The notes under the pieces are model-generated. The model did not search any database. It had not been told where the DNA came from and worked only from the letters and a program-made list of their open reading frames with translations. From assembly GCA_019787685.1 (NCBI GenBank), contig JAHNUO010000030.1, positions 248,001-312,000 on the forward strand: DNA of 64,000 nt. The letters run 5' to 3'. Source of the stretch: Chiua virens. Lineage: Eukaryota > Basidiomycota > Agaricomycetes > Boletales > Boletaceae. Made by a program: the position numbers and the translations under genes. Positions 1-10,281 of this stretch are shown in pieces (position 1 is the stretch's first letter; each line of letters begins with the position of its first letter).

Positions 1-3000
1 GACATATTCGGGATCGACAGATGGAAACGTGCATCGGTCGACATATCAGTACCTACAAGGGAAAAGAAGGTGGAGGGCAATGGGTTGACGTTCTCGGTGG
101 GCGGTCTTCGCTACAGGCCAATCCTAGATGTCGTGCGAGCAGTATTTGCAGAGGCATCATCGAAGAATTTCCATCTCACCCCTTTCAAAAGGATTTGGAA
201 ATCCCCGGTCACTGGTCGCCACCAACGCGTTTATGATGAACTGTACACCTCGGACGCCTGGAACCAAGCCCATGACGAAGTGATGAAGCAGAGAAGAGAC
301 GATGGCTGCAAGTTGGAAAGAGTAGTTTCCGGTCTCATGTTCTGGTCGGATTCGACTCGGCTCGCACAGTTTGGGCATGCGTCTGCATGGCCCATCTATC
401 TTTTTTTTGGAAATCTCTCCAAATACATTCGGTCCAATCCTGAGTCGGGGTGCTGTCATCCGATTGCGTTTATCCCTTCTGTAGGTTGATTTTCTTCTTT
501 CTTGCGCTGCTCTTGAAGTCTCACCCAAACCCTCAGCTTCCAGAGTCCATCAAAATTTTTTTGTCCTCGGTGTCTGGCAAGAAACACAACCACGACCTTC
601 TCGTTCATTGCAAGCGAGAACTCATTCATGCGATCTGGACATTATTGCTCGACGATGATTTTATCGAGGCTTACAAGAATGGAATCGTCGTGAAATGCTT
701 CGACGGCATCACCAGGAGGGTATACCCCAGGATATTTACTTACTCAGCCGACTATCCAGAAAAGTGAGTGAATTGCGTGCGTATCCTGGTGCAAATTTAC
801 GACTGATTGTTTGGAAGAGTTCTCCTTGCTACCATCCGGGACAAAGGTTATTGCCCTTGTCCTCGTTGCCTCATCCCAAAATCCATGTTCCATTGCACCG
901 GATTTCTCAGAGACATCGCTGCAAGATTTTCTCAAGCAAGAACATACTTGGCGCATAAGATCGAACTTGCGCGACGGAAAATTTATGTCCTTGGCCGGCC
1001 GTTGAAGGGTACAGCTGTGGAAACTCTTCTCAAGGACCAGTCACTGGTTCCAACTTTGGTAAGAATCATATTTAACTTTTCGGGAGCCAGCTAACTACCC
1101 CTCCCAGAATTCTTTTTGCGAGCGACTCTCTCCCTTTGGATTCAAATTGTACCCGATTCTTGTTGTAGATTTACTCCACGAATTCGAGCTTGGCATTCTC
1201 AAGTCGGTTCTCAAGCATCTTCTCCGATTGATTTATGCTGTTGATCCACGTAAGATCGACATACTTAATGAACGGTGCGTTTGACATTCTTCCAACAATG
1301 TGGTTACTGAAAAGTGGTCTGATAGATTCACGCAAATATCATCCTTTGGATTGAACGGAATCCGCCGTTTCCCTCCAGATGTAGCGAACACCAGCCAGCG
1401 ACCGGCATGGTTCTTTGAGCACGTATTACAGGTAGGGTCTTTGCATGTTTCGTCTCAGTTCGTAGTGATTAAGGGGCTTTACTACAGTGTTCCATCCCCG
1501 TATTTGAAGGACTTTTTCCTCCTGCGCACGACTCAAACATTCAGCGCCTCTTATTCCGACTCTCCGAATGGCACGCACTAGCCAAGCTTCGAATTCACAC
1601 GGACGATTCGCTCATACTCCTTCAGCAGTCATTACGGACCCTTTGTGATCAGCTTCGCCAGTTTCAACGAGTCACCTGCGCCGCCTTCATCACTCACGAA
1701 TTACCTGCGGAAGCTGCACAACGGCAGAGGAGGGAATTAGCTGATGTCAAGGCTGGACGTCGAAAGAAAGAAGTACGCTCGGCGGGCTCGCTCCCAAAAA
1801 TGTTCAATCTCAACACATACAAGTTCCATGCTCTGGGTGATTACGTCTCAATGATCAAGACGTTCGGGACGACTGACTCGTTCTCAACCCAAGTTGTAAG
1901 TCTGAAACTTTTTTTTATACCTAAAATTTCATTTCTTTTACTGCATTCTGACGTACGGTTACCTTCAGGGAGAGCTGGCGCACCGTCAAATCAAGAGGAT
2001 GTATGGACTTTCGAACAAGAAGAACGTCGAAGATCAATTTGCGAGGCAAGAGCGTCGCCGCACTCTCCTGAGGCGACAGCACGAGCAGGACCAAGTTGCA
2101 GATGATGTTGACTCTTCGCCGATGCTGCATCACTCGATGGCAAGCCAAGCTCGAAAGGACAACGTTCTTAATCTGTCTCGGTTCCTTCTCAACCATATTG
2201 ACAACCCGGCCGTCAAGGTGAGCGACTTTGGCTGATGCACATATATGCTTACATGTCTTCCAGCCCGATTTCATCGCGTGTCTCAAGGACCACCTGTTGT
2301 CCAGACTACTCCGCTTGGACTTTGACGGTGACGAGCGAGTATTCACCCCAGAGGAACGAAATGAATTGCGTTTTCTAAACCCAGACCGAATCGTGGAATC
2401 AAGAATTGTTCGCATCAACTACACAAGCTATGATATCCGCAGAGCTCATGATTGCCTGCGGACAGACCGTTCTTCTTTCCTCATGACTCTATCGAGGGAA
2501 GAAGAAGCCAATTGTCACCCCTTCTGGTACTGCCAGCTACTCAAAGCATTCAGTATTGACGTTTCATACTCTCCCGGAGGTGTTAGTGGTTCAAAGGAGA
2601 CGATGGAGGTTCTGTGGGTCCGTTGGCTCGGAACTGATCCGGACCATAAGGGGGGTTTCCGGCAGTGTACTCTTCCAAAGGTTGGATTTGTGCCTGAAGG
2701 TGGAGACAGCCCTGCTTTCGGGTTTTTGGATCCCTCTCTGGTGATCCGTGGGTGTCACCTCATTCCAGCATTCATAGATGGTCGTACCGATCAATTCTTA
2801 CGGGGCGGCATGTCAGTAGCCAGACTACCTGGGGAGTCTGATGATTGGGCAAGGTATTATGTAAATATGTGGGCTTTATTTCACATATTTCGACGTCTTA
2901 CATGCTAACAGGAATCAGTTTTGCTGATAGAGACATGTTCACCCGCTATGCGGCAATTGGTGTAGGTCATGACACCATGCATGTACGACACAACCATGGC

Positions 3001-3091
3001 CTGGTCGACGAGCAATTAGCTGCTGACGATGAAGATGTCGACGGCCCAGGTATTGAAGATACTCAGACAGCGCACACATCTCAAAATGAGG

Positions 3092-3125
<34 letters not shown>

Positions 3126-3213
3126 AGAAGAAGAAGAAGAAAATGAATCAGATGTTGATAGTGACGAGAGTAGTATGAGTGACGGCTATGACGACAGCAA
3201 TCACGACGCTTGA
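1..3213 (+). CDS. Plavaka-type (CACTA-like) DNA transposase, 5' end outside window
   Basis: Transposase of the basidiomycete Plavaka family, a large intron-containing CACTA-like group that moves its own element by cut and paste. The frame is open from base 1, so the N-terminus lies upstream. Exons I read: 1-480, 537-763, 818-1058, 1109-1274, 1326-1431, 1488-1895, 1969-2217, 2264-2868 and 2919-3213, all with GT-AG borders. Family landmarks in order: a 'GRHQRVYDELYTSDAW' block, 'YIRSNPESGCCHPIAFIPS', 'RIFTYSADYPEK', 'CPCPRCLIPK', 'DLLHEFELGI', 'TYKFHALGDYV', 'FGTTDSFSTQ', and the C-terminal 'LPKVGFVPEG' and 'IRGCHLIPAF' segments. The C-terminus is acidic with a run of about ten Asn coded by AAC repeats. 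No stop or frameshift seen in any exon, unlike the second copy at 29.5-37.2 kb. Family call is firm; exact splice sites are by eye. Confidence 0.85.
3099..3125 (+). repeat. (AAC)n trinucleotide repeat coding poly-Asn
   Basis: About nine to ten AAC units inside the last Plavaka exon, followed by GAA repeats coding poly-Glu. Low-complexity tail of the transposase. Confidence 0.9.
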
Positions 3214-3553
3214 AATATAGCTATTATAAACACGAATGTAGTTCTGTGGTACATTCGAAGTTATTACCTACCAATTTGTGAAAGAATGACCAGATTTAAA
3301 TAGAAACAATGATACGGTGTTGGTCATGATGCCAAGGGCTCACAACTCCTTGCAATGATTGCAGAAACTTTGAAAGCACTAAATTTTTAGGAAAGATATT
3401 ATCAGCAACTACCACAATGGCAGTAGCGTACGGGAAATGTGCCAATGCCTTGCCAATATGTATATTCCGCGATAATGATGTCAACGATCCTCATAGTATG
3501 GCAACAATCTTATAATATGTGTAATTCCTTTTCAGACCTCGGTAAGATCTCCA
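3214..3553. other. Intergenic stretch after Plavaka, nothing recognised
   Basis: AT-rich flank downstream of the transposase. It should hold the 3' terminal inverted repeat of the element, but I could not identify one because the 5' end is outside the window. Confidence 0.4.
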
Positions 3554-3787
3554 ATGATGAATGATATTGATTACACAAGCAACTCTCAGCAAGTTAGATA
3601 TAATGATAGGGTATTGGCCGTGATGCTCTTGGAAGCGCAGGACATAGGTCCTGAGGAGTGTTGGAATTTGGCGACAGACCTCGCGGCGACTTTATGTGCC
3701 ATCGGTGTGCGCAATGGGCATCCTTTGCGAAGGAGGTTGGAGAGATTCCTCACTATGTATAGTACTCCCCGAGTCGGGAAACCCTGA
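3554..3787 (+). CDS. Small hypothetical ORF
   Basis: A 77-residue open frame starting with two Met codons, with an 'LAVMLLEAQDIGPEECW' stretch and a basic 'PLRRRLERF' segment before the stop. It looks protein-like (amphipathic, balanced composition) but I do not recognise it. It may be a terminal exon or a relic; an AG preceded by pyrimidines lies just upstream near 3536. No function assigned. Confidence 0.3.
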   Translation: MMNDIDYTSNSQQVRYNDRVLAVMLLEAQDIGPEECWNLATDLAATLCAIGVRNGHPLRRRLERFLTMYSTPRVGKP

Positions 3788-4800
3788 AGCTGAAGGACTA
3801 ATCTTCGTTAGCTTATAGGAGATAGTAAAAATACTCGCTAGATTGTGTGTAACGGGGTTATGCGGCAGAGGATGGCGGACGAGCGAATTAAATAGATGAT
3901 CTAACCAAGATAAGTATCGAAGATAAGATAAAGGCATAAAAGAGATATCTCACCTCAGTGCGGTTTGGGGAGAACGAGCTGAGATTACGGTCATGTCGTG
4001 CGGCGTCCGGAGTATGTACGTTTGTGGTTCTTTAGTTCAGGTGGAGGTTTTTCTCGGGTTCTATGGCTATGATAGGGCTTCAGTGGCTAGATGTTGTCTA
4101 TCGCATCCATGTGGGTGCGAATCTCCAGCCTTTCGGCGTGGCCTGAGAAGGAGGACAGTCCATGGTGCTGATCCGAGGTGCCCTGGGGGGGCACCTTCAC
4201 TGGGCCTCCAACGCGTAGGGGCAGGCTCCAGTAGAGTTTGCTGTGATGACGCACTAAAGATATGGTGAATTGTTCGGAACAATAATGATTCAAGAATACT
4301 AGTACTGTATAATAACTACTTGTTTCAAGAAAATAGCGTCCCCACTGCACCAAGTTGAATTCGTAGTAGTGACCTAAATCATGATGAACGAAAACACTTA
4401 AGGGCGTGACGTTTGGCCTTCAATGCGAAGAAACAGGCTCCTATGGACCCTGCTGTGTGTGATGTTGCTGAGAAACCTACTGGATTTTGCATTCAAACCA
4501 TGAAAAAACCCAAGCAGATGGTAGTACAGGTCCAAGGCGCCCCCTGGTCGAGAAATTTGGGTGTCTTGTCGCAGCATTGACACGCAGGAAGGACGTATTC
4601 CCACGGAGCAGTTCTACACGATGAGTCCACTTCCTTCCCATGTTGGCAACTATTTGTATTGTCGCCTTCTTACTATGTCCTCGGGCCCACTATTTTGACA
4701 GCCGGAGCCTCCATCAAGAATCTCTTGAATCTCTGCCCTCATCACCATCCGAGAAACGACTCAGGTCTACAGGAGACTGATATGATTTTCTGCCAATACA
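3788..4800. other. Intergenic, no gene recognised
   Basis: Short ORFs occur on both strands but none resembles a known family or has convincing splice structure. Confidence 0.4.
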
Positions 4801-4804
4801 AGGT

Positions 4805-6060
4805 ATGTTTTGGAGTGCCTGCCTATCTCAAACTGCTTTCTACATACTCAAGGATTGCATTCGTACCCTGGATGTTGAGGAGCAAGGACGAAATCGCTTC
4901 CGCGATGCAGAGGGAGAAGCTAGTGTTGACAATTTGCTCAATGGGCAACCCTCAGGTCTTCCTCTTGACGATTATGCCGATCCTTTCAACTAAGTGGCCT
5001 CCCAGGTGCGTGCCCCCCTTGTCGACAATGACGAGTATGAGGACCGCAAATCATTCCATTCAGATAATTTCGACAAGCGTAGTCGATTAATGTCCAACCA
5101 AGAAGTGTAGCACTGATTCCTACGCCGTATAGGAACATATGCCAGAACGCGGATAAGCAGGGCTTGGCTGTTAAGGAGTCCTTGGCTGGTGAGATCACAG
5201 AGGATGAGACGACTGAAGTTATCAAGGAAGCATCGGCGCTGGGTCTTACTTTGTTAGATCCTGACTTGGTGGATGCCATCACCTTTCTTCAAGTAGTTTG
5301 GTCGAATGAAGCGTCAAGATATGCCTCAGGAGAAGCTCGCTCTCAGCATGCTTACCTGGTTCATCTGCACTTGTATGATCTTTGTTGTCACAATTCTCGG
5401 CCTCGCCGCCTGTCCCACGGAATACGTCCTTACCATGGCAGATTACCTGTCATTCATTTACGAATTCGCCAAATAACGTCTACACCGCAATCCGCGGTGC
5501 GGCCTTCCTTCCCGGCATTTACATCGGTCTCATCTATGCAACTTGAAGATAAACCCCGGTCAGGACTGGCCAAACATGATTAATAATCATCAATTCCGGC
5601 ACCCTTGACACGCAAAAGATGCCTCGGACAACCGAAACCGCCTCAATGTCTTTTTCCGATTACATTCTGCTTACTTTCATGACGGTCAGTACCATCACGT
5701 TCAAACTCATTGCATCGATCAACTTCAGCTCCCATCTGCCCCAGAGGACTATGACAAGTTCGTGATTTGCCAAGTCCCTTACTACGTGGGAAGGAGAGAT
5801 CTCGTTGGGTTGTACGATTGACTCGCTCGCATAGCTCAAGCATGACGACAAGTGCAAACTAGTCCTCGTCATCTGATGGTAATATTATTGTTGGTTCCGG
5901 CAATGATCGATCCACACCTTGTATTATACTTAATATCCTCAGCGCAGACCCCAACCCCAATCCTGAACCACTGAGCTTTGTCTCCTTGAGTTGAGGTAGT
6001 TCGTCAACACAACAGTTGCCTTTTTTCTTGATGATCTCTTTGTGAATGTGCAGATATCAC
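4805..6060 (+). pseudogene. Decayed N-terminal half of a Chs3-like chitin synthase
   Basis: Relic of a membrane-bound glycosyltransferase-2 chitin synthase (division 2, Chs3-like). Seen in order across shifting frames: 'DDYADPF' N-terminal region; 'LVDNDEYEDRKSFHSD'; 'KESLAGEITEDETTEVIKE'; a first membrane segment reading 'RRWVLLC-stop-ILTWWMPSPF' and 'GRMKRQDMPQEKLAL'; a second membrane segment 'MLTWFICTCMIFVVTILG'; 'HSFTNSPNNVYTAIRG'; then 'APEDYDKFVICQVPYY' and 'TIDSLA-stop-LKHDDK'. Lesions: TAA at 4991-4993, TAG at 5255-5257 and 5294-5296 where the family has Trp, a TAG near 5835 where Gln is expected, and several frameshifts. The catalytic core beyond about 6060 is not recognisable. Stops at Trp and Gln codons are what C-to-T change would give. 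Certain that it is chitin synthase; no chance that this copy is functional. Confidence 0.75.
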
Positions 6061-6936
6061 GCCATAGTCACCTACCCGCTACTATTTAAGGACATATCTA
6101 TACCCTTCATAACAATCGAGTAATAGCCTGAGTTGCTTATTTACCCGGACTAAATATTACTTCTTTCCCCTTTCTCGCTGAGCGGCGCTATGACATGAAG
6201 ACATGGGGCAACGTTTCGGAAGCTTGCCTCTAATGCCCGATAAACGTACTACATGACCACGAGACTATGTACCATAGCAACTACACGGATGTCCGGGTCT
6301 AGGCCGCTTGGATTTGTCGGCAATATGTCTGTGGGAAGCTTGCAAATGTCTGGCTGATGTCTGGGTCAACATGTCGTACAAACACTCAGTCCTCGACCTT
6401 TTCGGCTCAGAATAAAATTTGTTCATCACATATCAGTTAGTCATTCCCCAGGGAATTTACTAGTGCCTAGCTGGCATCTAGGGGGTAATGCCACTCAAAC
6501 ACACACTCATCAATATATTGCGCACACCGTGAGAATAGTTTGGAGCATGTATCGATTAGGTTCGTGGAGAATTTAATATATATTTCCTTCACAATTTCCG
6601 TCAAACGTCAGTGTTTTAAGATCCTCATTTGGGCGTGTATACATGCAGGAAAAATGTGGACATGTGATTCTGTATCTACTCAATGTTACCGGTGCCTATC
6701 AGTTTTGCACAACCGAGCAATTGAGAGCCAGGATCAGCCTGACGATGCAACACGAGTTCCAATTGGTTAGGTGGTGGTGGTTGGGAGTCAGAGACTACTG
6801 ATAAATGACTTGAACTATGAACATAAATGGACAATAAACAAACGTACGCCATGGTGGTATACGACTCGTTGATGCAGTTGGGCTCGTCTCAGCTGCTAAG
6901 ATGTTTCAGATGTCATGCATCTATTGAATGAAAGTG
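6061..6936. other. Intergenic, possibly eroded chitin synthase downstream part
   Basis: No family recognised. By position it should have held the catalytic part of the upstream chitin synthase relic, but no QRRRW-like motif could be read on either strand. Confidence 0.35.
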
Positions 6937-8131
6937 TCACTCACTTATGTTGGACACTTTCTGTGACTTGGCCTTCGTGCGCTCGGCTGTCTTGGGTTTG
7001 ACCTTCTGTGGCTCAGCTTTCCGTGATTTCGCATTCGGCTTCTGCTTCGCTGCTTTCTTGTGAACTGGCACTGGTGCAGACTTGACAACATTTTGCTTAT
7101 TTGCATTTGCCACGTCTTTCTCCCACTCAGCGTCGGAAAGCTCATCAGATGTGTCGTATCCTTTTCTAATTGGCTCATCGTAATCCATAATTAGCTCACC
7201 GAGCCCTGGAGATCCATTGACGAGCCGTGGGGTTTGTTCTATAAATGAATGCGCGACTGATGATCAGTACGAAATGTGAATAGAAATTTAAAATCTCACC
7301 TGCCGCTTGACTCCGGCGCTTTCTCTTGGTTGACCGTCTCGTCGGCATGTCGTACCACTGGCCGACAGCCGTCAACAGTTTGTCTATCAATTCCCTCGTC
7401 ATCTCGTCACCGTCAACATCATATTGACACATTTCCCCTGACAACAGGTCGCCGAGAGCGTTGTCGTATGCATTCCAATCTATGCTGTATTTAATGCATA
7501 GGAAGGATTACAGCAAATTTGATCTTACCGAATTGAAATGGATCCATGCGTTCTAAATCCTTTGTGGTATTGCCTGCACGTTTGCGCCACACGTCCACCG
7601 ACTTTGGATCATGGTAACCGACGACAAATTCCGTTGAGAGGTAGAGATCGAACAGCGGAAACCTTTGATTGACTTCAAGTTCTCGATCCGGCAGCTGAAA
7701 ACAGGGATAGACCAATTGCTCCAGGATGGTATCAAACATAACGACCATTTTTTGCAAAAATAACACAAACGACTTCGCCAGCCTAAGCTTCCCTTTAAGC
7801 TTGAGGAAGACCGTAAAGAGATAATATCGCCATAGAAGGCGGCGGACATGAAGGAAGTATTCTCCGGGTATTTTGGCGTGTGGCCTGAGGTCGGAAAACT
7901 TCCCGTTCTTGCCTTTGTCCATGGCATATATAAAGGCAAAGCGATGACCTGGATACGAATCGTAGCGAAGGCAATCGACAAATTCGAGTATTAGTTGGTC
8001 ATGCTGTAAGATTGCTTTTGGGTAGAAAAGGTCAGACATAATGAAAGTATGGTCTTGAACAACGAGTCCATTGGGCACCCTCCGACACCTAGTTTTCCCA
8101 GGAGGTAAGCCATACAAATAACACTCTGACA
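6937..8131 (-). CDS. Hypothetical protein with basic Lys-rich tail, paralogue of the next gene
   Basis: Unrecognised multi-exon gene. Exon with the core runs from about 8131 to 7530 (ending MDPFQF), an intron of about 44 bp, a middle exon (about 7488-7306) rich in acidic then basic residues, an intron of about 60 bp, and the last exon to 6937. The core has a 'FPLFDLYLSTEFVVGYHDP' segment that matches 'LDLDRFLVTELVVKRHEP' of the gene at 9.1-10.2 kb, so I infer tandem paralogues. The C-terminus is a run of Lys/Ala/Gln/Pro (nuclear-protein-like), opposite in charge to its neighbour. No ATG is found in frame upstream of about 8041 before a stop, so either the start is there or a 5' exon is missing. 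No domain known to me. Confidence 0.55.
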
Positions 8132-8179
8132 CCTGAGGCCTGAGGCCTGAGGTTGGAACCGGCAGGTAGTATGCATAAC

Positions 8180-9068
8180 TTATTGAAAAGTAGCCCCACT
8201 TAGTTCATGAATGCATGACCACCCAACCTCTTGTAAGTTGCCTGCTGCGGCCCCGCGGGTTCGCCTCAGATTGTTCCAATCCAAAACTGTTTTTCGACCC
8301 ACTACTCTGCTAGCACATCATACTCGCCTAGAGTTGGATGAACATCAAGTTGGGATCTTGGCAACTACATGTTATACACTCAGCATATTTTGCATAGTTT
8401 GATTTAATCTTCGACACATTCAAGTTACTTACGCATCAAGTCTTTTCCGAGGAATCCACTGGTAGCTCAATCAACCTCGACGGTCTCTTGCTTATGTAAT
8501 CAACTCATCGTGTCAGCCCCAGTCGGACCAACTTTAGCAATGGCAAGCAAGACGTCTATGCCTCCCAGTGGATGCTGTATCCGAACGTATTTACCACACA
8601 GTCAGCATCTGGTAATCTGTCATTAATTACTGTGGGCTCAACTATGATATCTGTGAACGTCCTCATGCTTTACGACGGGTAATAATTAGGTGAAATGGGA
8701 GTGAGCAAAGAGTCTGAAGCTTTGTCAACACCTTGGGGTATAGCGATCTCAGCATTAACATTTGAGCACGACCACGCCCTAAACAGAAACTACGAGGTAT
8801 GAGACAAAGGGCTAATACTATATCTCAACAAGGATCGGCGGTAGATATATGGCGGTAGGACTCTTACAATCGTGGATGGTTACCACTAAGGATAAATTGA
8901 GTGGGATAAGGGAAGTCGAAGCCTGGCAATTATAATGTGTCGTGAAAGTACAGAAAGGGATTGTCTAGAGGTTCACTTGTCCAGATGACTAGAACTTGTG
9001 CTTCTGTGCAGCCTGTTCGAGCGTCTTGGGTTTGCTATTCAATCAAAATCAATATCAGTTCCTCATAA
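8180..9068. other. Intergenic between two tandem paralogues
   Basis: No ORF with protein-like features beyond short shadows. Probably the promoter region of the gene at 6.9-8.1 kb and the 3' flank of the one at 9.1-10.2 kb. Confidence 0.4.
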
Positions 9069-10190
9069 TCAAGAAAGAAACACACAACTGTCAACCCGCA
9101 AGCGCTTGTGTGGATGGCCTTCTATTCCTTCCTCTTCTTCGTTTTCATCATCTTCGTCTTCATCATCTTTGTCTTCATCATCTTTGTCTTTGTCTTCTCC
9201 GTCTCCGTCTCCGTCTCCATCTCCGTCTCCATCTCCGTCTCCATCTCCGTCTCCACCCTCACCTTCCTCCTCCCCTAGGAGATATACAGCATCCTCACAA
9301 AAAGGGTCTCTAAGGGATAAGTGGTAGTCCTTCCACATGTAAGCATACGGGTCTGCTAATTGCTCTCTCATGAGCATGGGGATTTCACATTGAAAATGAC
9401 CATACACACCAACCAATCTTCTCTCCGAATTGTCATAATGACCTACCAACAGATCCACAAGGCTTTCTGCAGTCTTCAGAGTACGAGATAAAGGGGGAAT
9501 GCGAAAGTTTGCTGATTCTCCCGAGAGGACTCCGTCCAACTTTGAAATATAATTCTGCAAGTCTGGCAAACGTGAGATCTCTGTGGGAGGAGAACCAATA
9601 AACGCTCACCCATGCCTTCGAGGTTACAAGTACTGATGTTGGGGTCACCATCCTTGCGTGACAAACGATAAGCATAAACAAAGATCGGTTCATGCCTTTT
9701 GACAACGAGCTCAGTCACCAAAAACCGGTCTAAGTCCAAGCATCGCCAGTTGCTATTCACATCACCCTTTTCAACAGCTTGAGACACGGTTTTCAAAATT
9801 CCATTGAAGTAGATGAGGTGTTGTGAGAGTGTAACCCGAGATTGTTGCATTGAAGTAGGATCCGACTCTGATAGACAGAGTTCATCCCAGTACTTCAGCA
9901 CGAGTGCGAGCGAATGAAGACGATAGACGATCAGTTTGAAGTACTTCTCGTAGAAAGATGGGATATGAAAATCATGGCACTCGCCATCTGCAGCCACTGT
10001 AGAGACTAACACCAAGCCGCTGCCACCCCCATCTCCAATGTTGACATCGCTGCCAAGAATTCTAGTTACAGTTTCTTGAAGTCTTGACGCACTGAAATTA
10101 TGAGAAGGGAAGTGGTGGTAGTCCATGTTGCACAATAGGAAAAGTGAGGAGTGTGAACCCAATGTTGAAAGCGGGACCTTGAAGGCCATG
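9069..10190 (-). CDS. Hypothetical protein with acidic Gly-Asp repeat tail, paralogue of previous gene
   Basis: Two exons: about 10190-9611 and about 9560-9069, separated by a short GT-AG intron. I chose the ATG at 10190 (MAFKVPLSTL); the open frame reaches upstream to 10264 only through a GTG, beyond which there is a stop. The core carries the 'LDLDRFLVTELVVKRHEPIF' motif shared with the 6.9-8.1 kb gene at a similar place. The C-terminus is a pure (Gly-Asp)n run followed by Glu/Asp/Lys-rich sequence and a short basic 'HPHKRLRV' motif that could be a nuclear signal. Function unknown. It is divergent from the ATP-grasp-like gene, with about 90 bp between the two ATGs, so the two may share a promoter. 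Confidence 0.55.
9190..9256. repeat. Hexanucleotide repeat coding (Gly-Asp)n
   Basis: Tandem hexamers TCCGTC/TCCATC on the plus strand, coding alternating Gly and Asp on the minus strand. Flanked by trinucleotide-rich TTC/ATC runs coding Glu/Asp. Confidence 0.85.
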
Positions 10191-10281
10191 AGGTCACCAG
10201 CATGGTTCGGCGACTTCCGAGTACGGTCACTTTGGTAAACAATGAGTTCAAGTCTGCGTGCCACCTGCTGCAGAATACCCT

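Noticed and set aside
7991..8176. Alternative ATG frame starting MHTTCRF as the start of the 6.9-8.1 kb gene
   Set aside because: It is in a different frame from the core exon and would need an unsupported splice.
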